Positions 18,493 through 27,047 of a DNA stretch of 64,000 nt are shown piece by piece. The notes beneath the pieces are model-generated. The model did not search any database, had not been told where the DNA came from, and worked only from the letters and a program-made list of their open reading frames with translations. A program made the translations under genes and the position numbers. The DNA lies in the NCBI GenBank assembly GCA_963759735.1, contig CAVXAF010000009.1, forward strand, positions 248,001 through 312,000, given 5' to 3'. The stretch's first letter is position 1, and every line of letters begins with the position of its first letter. Source of the DNA: Hyphomicrobium_A sp963759735 (GTDB taxonomy: Bacteria > Pseudomonadota > Alphaproteobacteria > Rhizobiales > Hyphomicrobiaceae).

Positions 18493-20274
18493 TCAATACA
18501 CGTCGCGTTGGTAGCGCCCGGCCTTGGTGAGCTCTTTCAGCTTGGCGCGGCCGGCCTCGTCGTCGCCGCGGGCGGCATCGGCAAGGATGCGCGCCAGCGT
18601 CGTATCGACATCGCGCGCCATGCCCTTCTCATCGCCGCACACGTAGATATGGGCGCCGTCGTCGACCCACTTCAACAGGTCGGCGCGCGCTTCCCACAAA
18701 CGCTGCTGCACGTAGATCTTTTCGGGCTGATCGCGCGAGAAGGCGACGTCTATGCGCGACAGGGCGCCCGCCTCCAGGTGCTCCTGCCATTCGAGCTGGT
18801 AGAGGAAATCGTTGGTGTAGTTGCGCTCACCGAACACCAGCCAGCTCTTGCCGGCAGCGCCGGTCTCGATGCGCTCCTCGATGAAGGCGCGGTAGGGCGC
18901 GACGCCCGTACCGGCGCCGATCATGACGATCGGCCGGTTGCCGTCCTCGGGCAGGCGGAAGTGCCGGTTCGGCTTGACGTAGACGCGCACCCCATCGCCG
19001 ACCCGGCGGCGGTCGGCGAAGTATGTGGAGGCAACGCCGCCGCGCTTATGGCCGTGCGAATCCCAGCGTACGGCGCCGACCAGCAGGTGCGCCTCGCCGG
19101 GATGCGCCTTGGGGCTCGATGCCACCGAGTAGAGGCGGCCCGGCAGCGGGCGCAGCAGGCTAAACAGCTGCTCGGGCGACAGCTTCTCGGCATGCGTCTC
19201 GAAAAGGTCGATGAGCTGGCGATCCTCGGCGAAGGCCGCGAAAGCCTTCGGCTCGGCGAGCTGAGCAACGTCGGTCCGGAGCGTGAGCTTGGCGTAGGCT
19301 TCGACCAGCGAACGCGACAGCGTGGTGATGTCGTAGCGCTCGCGCAGGTTCTGCACGACCGACCCGTCGGCGCCAAGGCCGGCCACCTCGGCCAGTTGCA
19401 GCGCGAGGTCCGGATCGTTCTCGGGCACGACGCCGATGGCATCGCCCGGGAGATAGGAGAAGCCGCGCGCTTCGGCGGCGATCTCGACGTGCCAAGTCTC
19501 GCGCGTCGAACCCGTGCCGTTCAGGTTGACGAGCGCCGAAATCTCGCCGGTGAGCGGGTTCTCGGCGGTGAACTGCGGCTCCTCGTCGTCGGGAAGTAGC
19601 GCGCTACCCTTGAAGTCGACGTGCACCACGGTCGCGGTGCCGGCTGCATCGGCCGGCGCCAACTCGACAAGCGCCTTGTCGGTCCACTCTGCTGCCTGCT
19701 TGGAATAATCCAGATCGAGGTCAACGCGTTCGAAAGCACGCGTCGCGCCCAGCGCCGCGAGGCGCTCATCGATGGCCTTGCCGGTGGCGCAGAACTGCGC
19801 GTATGCCGTGTCGCCCAGCGCCAGGACGGCAAAGCGCACGCCTTCAAGGCGCGGCGCCTCGACGCCCATCAGGGCGTTGTAGAAGTCGACGGCGCGGCTC
19901 GGCGGATCGCCCTCGCCCCACGTCGAGGCGAACACCATCAGGTTCTTGGCCTTGGTCAGGACGCCGAGGTCGGCGTCGGCGAAATCGACGATGCGCGCAT
20001 CGAGGCCGTGCTTCTGCGCCATCTTCTTGGTGCGCATGGCGAGGGCTTCGGCGTTGCCGCTCTCGCTCGCATAAAGAACGGTGAGCGCCTGGCGTGGCTT
20101 GGCAGCGACGGCCGGCAGCGCCTGGGCACCCGACTGCGCGGCCTCGAAACCGGCGAAGAATCCGGCGAGCCAGGCGCGCTGCTGCGGCGTCGTACGTGCG
20201 ACGACGCTGTTCAACGCATCGATATCTTCCGGCGTGAACGGCGCGTTCTTCGGAAGCAACGGCTGGGCGGTCAC
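18493..20274 (-). CDS. cysJ: Sulfite reductase flavoprotein alpha subunit
   Basis: A 593-residue FMN/FAD diflavin reductase delivering NADPH electrons to CysI. After an N-terminal linker there is a flavodoxin domain (about 68-205, starting LTVLYASESGNAEALA). The FAD-binding domain (about 230-445) carries RLYSVASSP. The NADPH domain has MIGAGTGVAPYRAFIEER and the tail YVCGDEKGMARDVDTTL, ending GRYQRDVY, whose terminal aromatic residue is typical. The length is normal. It lies 38 bases upstream of cysI and about 60 bases downstream of cysG. Confidence 0.94.
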   Translation of the reverse strand: MTAQPLLPKNAPFTPEDIDALNSVVARTTPQQRAWLAGFFAGFEAAQSGAQALPAVAAKPRQALTVLYASESGNAEALAMRTKKMAQKHGLDARIVDFADADLGVLTKAKNLMVFASTWGEGDPPSRAVDFYNALMGVEAPRLEGVRFAVLALGDTAYAQFCATGKAIDERLAALGATRAFERVDLDLDYSKQAAEWTDKALVELAPADAAGTATVVHVDFKGSALLPDDEEPQFTAENPLTGEISALVNLNGTGSTRETWHVEIAAEARGFSYLPGDAIGVVPENDPDLALQLAEVAGLGADGSVVQNLRERYDITTLSRSLVEAYAKLTLRTDVAQLAEPKAFAAFAEDRQLIDLFETHAEKLSPEQLFSLLRPLPGRLYSVASSPKAHPGEAHLLVGAVRWDSHGHKRGGVASTYFADRRRVGDGVRVYVKPNRHFRLPEDGNRPIVMIGAGTGVAPYRAFIEERIETGAAGKSWLVFGERNYTNDFLYQLEWQEHLEAGALSRIDVAFSRDQPEKIYVQQRLWEARADLLKWVDDGAHIYVCGDEKGMARDVDTTLARILADAARGDDEAGRAKLKELTKAGRYQRDVY

Positions 20275-20332
20275 AAACGCCTCCTCGACATTCTTGGCCT
20301 TTCGCTTCGAGTAACGAACTCTCGGCGGGTGG

Positions 20333-21787
20333 TTATAGTGGTTGCACAGCGATGGCGGACGTTGCGGCCGGCTCGCCTTCGCGCGTGCGTTGAATTCCGT
20401 ATACCTCGACCTTGCCTGGGCGCGACAGTCCGGCGCTCACCCAGTCGAGGCCGACAAATATAACGGCGGGCCCACGTATCCCAGTATTGCCGATAGCGTG
20501 GACCAGCAAATCCAGTTCGGTCGCGACGGCTCGCTCGTTCGGCAACGTGCCGTTCTCGACGATAACCACCGGTGTTTGCGGTGCCGCGCCGGCGGCGAGC
20601 AGCTTGTCGCGGAAATGCTGCGCCGAGCGTACGCCCATGTAGATGGCGAAGGCGTGCCCCGGCTGCGCCAGTGCCGCCCAGTCGAGATCGACCGGCCCGT
20701 CGGCCGAAGCGCCGGTAACCACTGCAAACTGGCGCACCTTTGTGCGTAGCGTGACCGGCAGCCCGACGCTCGCCGCGCACGCATGCGCCGCGGTGATGCC
20801 CGGAACCACGGCAACCGGAATGCCGGCGGCGCGCACAGCGGCCATCTCCTCGGCAGCACGGCCGAACACGAACGCATCCCCGCCCTTGAGGCGTGCCACC
20901 CGGTGTCCCTTCAGGGCTTCGCGCACCAGAATGCGATTGATGTCTTCCTGCAGAGCCGCATCGCCCTCGGGGTCCTTGCCGACGTCGATGCGGATGGCAT
21001 CACGCCGCGCATATTCGAGGATGCCTGGATTGACGAGGCGATCCACCACCAGCACGTCGGCCGATTGCAGATGCTGCTGCGCCTTCAGGGTGATGAGATC
21101 GGGCTCGCCCGGGCCGCAACCGATCAGCGTCACGCTGCCCAGCGGCTGCGCCTGCACGCGCGCGGCTTCGATCTGCACGTTGAGTTCCTGGTCGGCTGCA
21201 TTGGTATCGCCCGCCAGCACGGCATGGCGCCAAAGACCCTGCAACAGGGCCTCCCACGTCCGCCGGCGCACGACCGGGTCGACGATCGCATCCTGCACGC
21301 GGCGGCGCACGGAGGCGGCACGCTGCGCAACAAGTCCGAAATGCGCCGGCAGCCAGCCCTCGATGCGCGCCTTGATCTCGCGCGCGAGGATGGGCGCTGC
21401 ACCTTCGGTGCCGATAGCAACGACAATTGGATCCCGATCGACGATCGCCGGCATTATGAAATCGCTTTCCGCCGGTCCGTCGACGACGTTCACCGGTAGC
21501 CCCCGCGCTCGCGCGGCGGCGGCAACCCGCAGATCGAGCGCCGCGTCGTCGCTGGCGGCGAACACCAGCGCCTTGCCGTCAAGATCACTTTCGACGAACG
21601 GGCGCCGAGCAATCGTCAACGTCGCAACGCCCGCAGTCATGAGCTCCGCGCTCACGCTCTCGTCAACGATCGTGAGACGCGCTGCTGTTTTGGCAAGCAG
21701 GCGCAGCTTTTGCAGAGCCTTCTCGCCGCCGCCGACGATGAGCACGTCGCGCTGGTCGAGATCAAAGAAGATCGGGAAGTACCGCAA
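20333..21787 (-). CDS. cysG: Siroheme synthase
   Basis: A 484-residue trifunctional enzyme making the siroheme needed by CysI. The N-terminal precorrin-2 dehydrogenase/ferrochelatase domain has the NAD loop VLIVGGGEKALQKLRLL (15-31) and the catalytic-loop VNVVDGPAESDFIMPA. The C-terminal uroporphyrinogen-III methyltransferase domain begins VTLIGCGPGEPDLITLKA (from 219) and contains RLKGGDAFVFGRAAEE and VVPGITAAHACAA. The glycine loop has EKA where many homologues have DVA. It is first in the cysG-cysJ-cysI operon. Confidence 0.93.
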   Translation of the reverse strand: MRYFPIFFDLDQRDVLIVGGGEKALQKLRLLAKTAARLTIVDESVSAELMTAGVATLTIARRPFVESDLDGKALVFAASDDAALDLRVAAAARARGLPVNVVDGPAESDFIMPAIVDRDPIVVAIGTEGAAPILAREIKARIEGWLPAHFGLVAQRAASVRRRVQDAIVDPVVRRRTWEALLQGLWRHAVLAGDTNAADQELNVQIEAARVQAQPLGSVTLIGCGPGEPDLITLKAQQHLQSADVLVVDRLVNPGILEYARRDAIRIDVGKDPEGDAALQEDINRILVREALKGHRVARLKGGDAFVFGRAAEEMAAVRAAGIPVAVVPGITAAHACAASVGLPVTLRTKVRQFAVVTGASADGPVDLDWAALAQPGHAFAIYMGVRSAQHFRDKLLAAGAAPQTPVVIVENGTLPNERAVATELDLLVHAIGNTGIRGPAVIFVGLDWVSAGLSRPGKVEVYGIQRTREGEPAATSAIAVQPL

Positions 21788-22355
21788 CGCCTTGCCTCTC
21801 GCTGCTTACGCGCCAAGCCGAATGACCGATAGGATGGACCGTCCGCCCAGGGCAGCCTGCGCGCCCGTTCGACCGGTGCGCTTGTTATAGTTTATCGAAG
21901 TAGAATTTTCTATTGCTGCCGGCCGCTTAGCACAAGATAAGAACCATTTTTCAAACCCCATTCACCTTGAGGTACAGTTTTGCCGGACCGAAGCCGAATT
22001 GCCTCCCGGCCGTCTCCCCCATTCGACCACGGCTTATGCATCCCGTAACGGCCTGCCGCCATGCCTTCCGCGCCAGCCTCTGGCAGGGTGTGCGAGCGGC
22101 CCGATTTTGCCCCCGAAAAAGCAGCGAACACGGGGCTTCGCGCATGGCCGTTAGATGACGGATAGCACACGCGTTTGTGAGAGCCTTTGACTTCCGTTGC
22201 GGGTGAGCCTGTGGTTTATAGCCGCCATGGGGATCGGGACTTGCGTGTCCCAGATCCGCGGACTGGAGCGCCCCGAAAATGGTTAGCGTTCCAGTGGGTG
22301 GGCCCTCGGCGGGGACATCCAATTTTGGACGGCATCTTGCCGATAGGAGGAAGTT
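21788..22355. other. Divergent intergenic region, cysG / pqqA
   Basis: About 570 bases without a credible protein-coding gene. The cysG-proximal half is AT-richer (TTATAGTTTATCG, GTAGAATTTTCTATTG at 21884-21915) and may hold the cysG promoter. The pqqA-proximal half should hold the pqqA promoter and leader and contains the hairpin at 22231-22257. Small open frames in all directions have no recognisable protein features. Confidence 0.4.
22231..22257 (+). promoter_or_regulatory. Hairpin in pqqA leader
   Basis: GGATCGGGAC pairs with GTCCC-A-GATCC around a six-base loop, giving a ten-pair stem with one bulged A, about 100 bases before pqqA. No U-tract follows, so it is not a terminator. It could be a leader structure or a regulator site. 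Confidence 0.35.
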
Positions 22356-22445
22356 ATGAAGGTTTGGAACAAGCCCGCAGTTCGTGAGCAGGAAGTTGGC
22401 CTCGAGGTTACCTCGTACATGCCGGCCGAGATCGACATCATCTAA
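22356..22445 (+). CDS. pqqA: PQQ precursor peptide
   Basis: A 29-residue peptide beginning MKVWNKPAVREQEVGLEV, with the two residues crosslinked and excised to form pyrroloquinoline quinone: Glu17 and Tyr21 in E-V-T-S-Y. The ATG at 22356 follows a strong GGAGGAAG ribosome site at 22347-22354. PqqD binds it and PqqE forms the Glu-Tyr C-C bond. It is followed by a 14-pair hairpin before pqqB, which would give the precursor more transcript than the enzymes. Confidence 0.96.
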   Translation: MKVWNKPAVREQEVGLEVTSYMPAEIDII

Positions 22446-22482
22446 CGATTGTTGATCCACTCACCTACTCAGTGAGTTTCCG

Positions 22483-22514
22483 ACAACGGCGGTCGATCAT
22501 TCGGCCGCCGTTGT
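22483..22514 (+). terminator. pqqA-pqqB intercistronic hairpin (attenuator)
   Basis: ACAACGGCGGTCGA (22483-22496) pairs with TCGGCCGCCGTTGT (22501-22514) around a TCAT loop: 14 pairs with one U-G wobble. Only a short pyrimidine run (TCATTC) follows, so it probably attenuates or protects the pqqA transcript rather than terminating fully. A weaker ACTCAC/GTGAGT stem lies just upstream. Confidence 0.65.
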
Positions 22515-22568
22515 TCATTCGGGCGCCATGTTCTCGGCGGAACGAACGCCCGTAGCCAGACGGCCGAA

Positions 22569-23498
22569 ATGATCATCAAAGTCTTGGGGTCCGCTGCGGG
22601 AGGCGGCTTCCCTCAGTGGAATTGCAACTGCCGCAACTGCGCGGCCGTGCGCACTGGAACACCCGGTTTCAGGGCCAGGACGCAGTCGTCGCTGGCGGTC
22701 AGCCGCGACGGCGTCGATTGGGTTCTGCTCAATGCCTCGCCTGACCTGCGTCAGCAGATCAACGACAATCCCGTCCTGCACGCGAACCCAAAGGCCGGTC
22801 TGCGCCACAGCCCGATCAAGGCCGCTGTCTTAACCAACGGCGACGTGGACCACATCATCGGCTTGATCAACCTGCGCGAAGCGCAGCCGTTCTCGGTCTA
22901 CGCCTCCAGACAGATCCTGGACGTGCTCGCCGCAAACTCGGTGTTCCAGGTGCTGGCCGATCAGCTTGTGCCGCGCAATGAAATCGCGCTCGACAAGCCG
23001 TTCAAGCTGCAAGGCGCCAGCGTCGACCTCGGGCTAACCGTCGAGGCCTTCGCAGTCCCCGGCAAGGTGGCGCTGTATCTGGAGGACAAGTCCTCAACCG
23101 ACCATCGGGGCAGCGACGGCGATACCATCGGCCTCAAAATTACTGATCCCGCCGAGAAGAAGTCCTTCTTTTACATTCCCGGCTGCGCCACCGTAGATGA
23201 CAAGCTGGCTGACCGCCTGAAGGGCGCTTCGACCGTGTTCTTCGACGGCACGCTGTTTACCGACGACGAGATGCTCGAGCAGGGGTTGCTCAACAAAACC
23301 GGAGCCCGAATGGGCCATATCAGTATGTCGGGAGCCTCAGGATCGATCGCCGCCTTCTCGAAACTTGGCGTCGGAAGGCTCATATATGTTCATATAAACA
23401 ACTCGAACCCGGCACTGGACGAGAATTCGCCCGCTCGCAAAGCCATAGATGGCGCGGGCTGGGAAGTCGGGTACGATGGGATGGAGGTACGCCTATGA
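22569..23498 (+). CDS. pqqB: PQQ biosynthesis protein B
   Basis: A 309-residue metallo-beta-lactamase-fold protein, normal length. The N-terminal cysteine cluster WNCNCRNCAAVRTG (near 17-30) binds structural zinc. LTNGDVDHIIGLINLREAQPF is the modified HxHxDH-type metal motif (here N-x-D-x-D-H) seen in PqqB. MGHISMSG lies near the end. The family hydroxylates the crosslinked tyrosine or its diamino-acid product in PQQ synthesis. It overlaps pqqC by ATGA. Confidence 0.95.
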   Translation: MIIKVLGSAAGGGFPQWNCNCRNCAAVRTGTPGFRARTQSSLAVSRDGVDWVLLNASPDLRQQINDNPVLHANPKAGLRHSPIKAAVLTNGDVDHIIGLINLREAQPFSVYASRQILDVLAANSVFQVLADQLVPRNEIALDKPFKLQGASVDLGLTVEAFAVPGKVALYLEDKSSTDHRGSDGDTIGLKITDPAEKKSFFYIPGCATVDDKLADRLKGASTVFFDGTLFTDDEMLEQGLLNKTGARMGHISMSGASGSIAAFSKLGVGRLIYVHINNSNPALDENSPARKAIDGAGWEVGYDGMEVRL

Positions 23499-24280
23499 GC
23501 GAAGCGGTAAGCCTGGAGCGTATGAGCGCCGAGCGCAAAGCGCAGGAGCTTATGTCAGTGGCTGACTTCGAGGCCGCGATCCGCGCCGTCGGCGCTGAGC
23601 GCTACCACGACAAGCACCCCTTCCATCACATGCTGCACGGTGGCAAGCTGCAGAAGCATCAGGTGCAGGCCTGGGCGCTGAACCGCTACTGCTACCAGTC
23701 GGCAGTGCCGCGCAAGGACGCCGCCCTCATCAGCCGCCTGTATGATCGCGAGCTGCGCCGCGAGTGGGCGCACCGCCTGCTGGATCACGACGGTTTCGGC
23801 GAGGAAGTCGGCGGCATCGAGCGTTGGCTTATCCTGACCGACGGGCTCGGCCTCGACCGCGACTACGTCGTCTCCATGAAGGGTGCGCTGCCGGCGACCA
23901 AGTTTGCGGTTGAATCCTACGTCACCTTCGTGCGCGAGCAGCCGATCACCATCGCCATCGCCTCCTCGCTCACCGAGCTGTTCGCTCCCAAGATCCACAA
24001 GGAGCGCATCTCCGGCATGCTGGAGAACTATCCGGCCTTCATCGACGACAAGGTCATGGCCTATTTCAAGCGCCGCCTCACCCAGGCGCCGCGCGATGCC
24101 GACTTCGCCCTCGATTACGTATTAAAGAACGCCAAGACGCGCGATGAGCAGGAAGCCTGCGTCGACGCGGTACGCTTCAAGTGCAATGTGCTGTGGGTGC
24201 AGCTCGATGCGCTGCAGCATGCCTACGTCGAGGGGAATGTCCCGCCCGGCGCGTTCCGACCGGAGGCTCAAAATGGGTGA
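23495..24280 (+). CDS. pqqC: Pyrroloquinoline-quinone synthase
   Basis: A 261-residue cofactorless oxidase of the heme-oxygenase-like fold, catalysing the last ring closure and eight-electron oxidation to PQQ. It contains YHDKHPFHHMLHGGKLQKHQVQAWALNRYCYQ with the active-site histidines, and REWAHRLLDHDG. The first ~20 residues are a poorly conserved extension and an internal ATG at 23552 is possible. It overlaps both pqqB and pqqD. Confidence 0.95.
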   Translation: MSEAVSLERMSAERKAQELMSVADFEAAIRAVGAERYHDKHPFHHMLHGGKLQKHQVQAWALNRYCYQSAVPRKDAALISRLYDRELRREWAHRLLDHDGFGEEVGGIERWLILTDGLGLDRDYVVSMKGALPATKFAVESYVTFVREQPITIAIASSLTELFAPKIHKERISGMLENYPAFIDDKVMAYFKRRLTQAPRDADFALDYVLKNAKTRDEQEACVDAVRFKCNVLWVQLDALQHAYVEGNVPPGAFRPEAQNG

Positions 24281-24575
24281 GACGGCGCCACGCCAGCGCA
24301 CGATCATCACGATCGCCAGCAAGCCGGCCATGCCTCCCTATATCAAGATGCGTCACGATGCGGGCCGCAACCGCTGGCTGATCCTGGCGCCCGAACGCCT
24401 GTTCGATCCCGACGACATCGCTGTCGCAATCTTGAAGCTTTGTGATGGCGAACGCAGCGTCGGCGACATCGCCGTGATGATGGCGAAAGAGTACAATGCG
24501 GCGCCGGCGGAAATCGAGGCCGACATCATCTCGATGTTGCAGGACCTCGCAGACAAGGGAGTAGTGAAGGCATGA
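24273..24575 (+). CDS. pqqD: PqqA-binding chaperone
   Basis: A 100-residue RiPP recognition element protein that holds PqqA for PqqE. The C-terminal winged-helix part contains RWLILAPERLFDPDDIAVAILKLCDGERSVGDI, the PqqD hallmark. The ATG at 24273 overlaps the end of pqqC by eight bases and the stop overlaps the pqqE start (ATGA). It is stand-alone, as in most Rhizobiales (some methylobacteria have pqqC and pqqD fused). Confidence 0.94.
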   Translation: MGETAPRQRTIITIASKPAMPPYIKMRHDAGRNRWLILAPERLFDPDDIAVAILKLCDGERSVGDIAVMMAKEYNAAPAEIEADIISMLQDLADKGVVKA

Positions 24576-25822
24576 ACGAATCTGCCCCTACCCAGGTCAA
24601 GCACGTGAAGGAAGCCACGGTGACGATGGACGCCGGCGAGATGCGTTGCGATGCATCGTCGGCTCCGACGCCCGATCCCTCGTGCGTGGTGCGCGCGCCG
24701 ATCGGCCTGTTGGCCGAACTGACGCATCGCTGTCCGCTGCAGTGCCCCTACTGCTCCAATCCGCTCGACCTCGAGAAGGTCAACGTCGAGCTGTCCACCG
24801 AAGACTGGCAGCGGGTCATGCGCGAAGCTGCGCAACTCGGCATCCTGCAGGTGCATTTGTCGGGCGGCGAGCCGACGGCGCGGCGCGATCTTGAAGACAT
24901 CGTCAGGGTGGCGGCCGAGTCCGGCCTCTACACCAACCTCATCACGGCTGCAGTGCTGCTGAAGCGCGAGCGGCTGGTGAAGCTGAAGGAAGCCGGCCTC
25001 GACCACGTGCAGATCTCCATTCAGGACGTCGATACGGCAGGCGAAAACGCCGACCGAATCGCCGGCTACAAAGGCGGCAGCGCCAAGAAGAAGGAAGTGG
25101 CCGGCTGGGTGCGCGAACTCGGCATGCCGCTGACCATCAACGCGCCCATCCACCGCCACAACGTTCACAACGTGGAAGCCATCATCAACTACGCGGTCGA
25201 ACTGGGCGCCGGGCGGGTCGAGATCGCCCACGTGCAGTACTATGCATGGGCGCTGAAGAATCGCGGCTCGCTGATGCCGACGCGCGAAGCCTTCATGAAC
25301 GCCGCCCGCATCGTCGAGCGCGAGCGTGAGCGCCTCAAAGGCATCATCGTCATCGACGCCGTCGTTCCCGACTACTACGCCAAGTTCCCCAAGCCCTGCA
25401 TGGGCGGCTGGGGCAAGGGCATCATCAACATCACGCCATCCGGCCGGGTGCTCCCCTGCCATGCGGCAGAATCCATCACCCATCTCGAGTTCGACAGCGT
25501 GCGCGACAAGCCGCTGGCCGACATCTGGCTGAACGGATCGGCATTCCAGAAGTACCGCGGGACCGGCTGGATGAAAGAGCCCTGCCGCACCTGCCCGCGG
25601 CGCGAGATCGACTACGGCGGATGCCGCTGCCAGGCCTTCGCGCTGACCGGGGACGCTGCCAACACCGACCCGGCGTGCTCGCTGTCACCGATGCATGAGG
25701 AATGGGCCAAGGTGGCGGACGTCGAATCGCACCAGGCCTCGCCGGCCTTTGTATATCGCCGTCCCGGTGGCGCGACGCCCAAGCCGGCCGTCGACAAGAC
25801 TCCGGTCCCGAGCGACGCTTAG
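24572..25822 (+). CDS. pqqE: PqqA peptide cyclase, radical SAM/SPASM enzyme
   Basis: A 416-residue enzyme forming the Glu-Tyr bond in PqqA. The radical-SAM cluster motif is C54-PLQ-C58-PY-C61. The C-terminal SPASM region has auxiliary-cluster cysteines in KPCMGGWGKG, VLPCHAAE, EPCRTCPRREIDYGGCRCQ and DPACSLSP. An N-terminal extension of about 40 residues precedes the conserved APIGLLAELTHRC, so a later start is possible. It is the last enzyme gene of pqqABCDE. Confidence 0.95.
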   Translation: MNESAPTQVKHVKEATVTMDAGEMRCDASSAPTPDPSCVVRAPIGLLAELTHRCPLQCPYCSNPLDLEKVNVELSTEDWQRVMREAAQLGILQVHLSGGEPTARRDLEDIVRVAAESGLYTNLITAAVLLKRERLVKLKEAGLDHVQISIQDVDTAGENADRIAGYKGGSAKKKEVAGWVRELGMPLTINAPIHRHNVHNVEAIINYAVELGAGRVEIAHVQYYAWALKNRGSLMPTREAFMNAARIVERERERLKGIIVIDAVVPDYYAKFPKPCMGGWGKGIINITPSGRVLPCHAAESITHLEFDSVRDKPLADIWLNGSAFQKYRGTGWMKEPCRTCPRREIDYGGCRCQAFALTGDAANTDPACSLSPMHEEWAKVADVESHQASPAFVYRRPGGATPKPAVDKTPVPSDA

Positions 25823-25991
25823 TGCACTGCACTCGGCGCCTCTAATTCCGACTGGCGCCCTCGGGGAACCAGGGGTGCGGCATCGTGTTCAGTCCAAGTT
25901 CAGAAAAGACTTGGCACATTCACGATCGCCATCCGATGATATGCGCGCCATCAAACGACGCTCAATCGTCGAACACAGGGAGAGAAACGGG

Positions 25992-26375
25992 ATGCTGAGG
26001 TTGGTCATTGCGGCGGGTGTCATGCTCGCCTTGCCGGCGATCGCGTCGGCGCAGGATGTCGAGAACGGCAAGAAGCTGTTCACCAAGTGCGCGCCTTGCC
26101 ATGCCATCGGCCCAGGCGCCAAGAATAAGGTCGGCCCACAGTTGAACGGCATCCTCGGTCGCCCAGCCGCTTCCGTCGAAGGCTTCAACTATTCGCCGGC
26201 GCTGAAGGCCGCGGGCATCACGTGGGATGACGCCTCCCTTCATACCTGGCTCATCGACCCCAAGAAGATGGTGCCGGGCACCAAGATGTTCTTCCCCGGC
26301 ATCAAGGACGAGGTCGAGCGCGATGATCTCATCGCCTACATCGAGTCCATCAACGCCGACGGCAGCAGCAAGTAA
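25992..26375 (+). CDS. Periplasmic class I cytochrome c (c2/c550-like)
   Basis: A 127-residue precursor with signal peptide MLRLVIAAGVMLALPAIASA and the haem motif CAPCH (33-37). The axial methionine is M99 in PGTKMFFPG, the mitochondrial-type signature. The ATG at 25992 follows AGGGAGA at 25978-25984. It lies 170 bases after pqqE and has its own terminator. It could carry electrons from a methanol dehydrogenase cytochrome to the terminal oxidase (the cH role), which is inference from its family and position. Confidence 0.88.
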   Translation: MLRLVIAAGVMLALPAIASAQDVENGKKLFTKCAPCHAIGPGAKNKVGPQLNGILGRPAASVEGFNYSPALKAAGITWDDASLHTWLIDPKKMVPGTKMFFPGIKDEVERDDLIAYIESINADGSSK

Positions 26376-26401
26376 CCTTGCGCCGCGCGACAATTTCAAA
26401 G

Positions 26402-26432
26402 CGCCGCTGATCGCGAGATCGGCGGCGTTTTT
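26402..26432 (+). terminator. Rho-independent terminator after cytochrome c
   Basis: CGCCGCTGATC pairs with GATCGGCGGCG around a GCGA tetraloop (11 pairs with one T-G wobble), followed by TTTTT at 26428-26432. It ends the plus-strand pqq-cytochrome region just before convergent folK. Confidence 0.88.
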
Positions 26433-26439
26433 GTTGCGG

Positions 26440-26961
26440 TCAATCGAGCGCGCGCACGCCCGTGGCGTCGACGGCGGCGTACATGGCGCGCACGCTCGTG
26501 CCGCCGATGACGAGTTCGGGCGCGAGATCCATCAGCGGCGCCAGCACGAAGGCGCGCGCGCCGATGTGCGGATGCGGCAGCACCAGGTCTAACTCGTCGA
26601 GCGCTGTGTCCCGATAGACCAGCAGGTCGAGATCGATGATGCGCGGGCCCCACTTCTCGGTAGCGACGCGTCCCATCTCCCGCTCGATTGACTTGCAGCG
26701 AGTGAGCAACTGGCGCGGGGTCAGCTGCGTCGCCACGGCGATAGCGGCGTTGACGAACCAGTCCTGATCCGTATTGCCCCATGGCTCGGTGGCGTAGTCG
26801 CGCGAGCGGGCGATGAGGCGCACGTCGCCCTCACCCGTGAGCAACTCAATCGCGCGGTCGATGTTGCCCGACTTGTCGCCGAGGTTGGAGCCCAGCGCCA
26901 CGATGCAGTCGAACGCCGGATTGGCGAAAGCGGGATCGGCGGCAGGCGTTGGCTCGGGCAT
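26440..26961 (-). CDS. folK: 2-amino-4-hydroxy-6-hydroxymethyldihydropteridine pyrophosphokinase
   Basis: A 173-residue HPPK. VALGSNLGDKSGNIDRAIELL is the N-terminal signature and KWGPRIIDLDLLVY holds the Mg-ATP binding aspartates. PHPHIGARAFVLAPLMDLAPE is the C-terminal motif. It pyrophosphorylates the pterin for folate. Here, beside H4MPT genes, it may serve either pterin pathway. It lies 86 bases after the carbinolamine dehydratase gene on the same strand. Confidence 0.93.
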   Translation of the reverse strand: MPEPTPAADPAFANPAFDCIVALGSNLGDKSGNIDRAIELLTGEGDVRLIARSRDYATEPWGNTDQDWFVNAAIAVATQLTPRQLLTRCKSIEREMGRVATEKWGPRIIDLDLLVYRDTALDELDLVLPHPHIGARAFVLAPLMDLAPELVIGGTSVRAMYAAVDATGVRALD

Positions 26962-27047
26962 GGGGCGTCTCGCTGGCACGGCGGAAAGGCCGTGCTCGTT
27001 ATCGCGCGGACAGCGGCGAAGCAAGCTCCGCTCCGCCGCCGGACACA

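Noticed and set aside
17213..18514. 433-codon open frame antisense to cysI
   Set aside because: Repetitive Val/Asp/Gly/Leu composition typical of a shadow frame; cysI fully explains the region.
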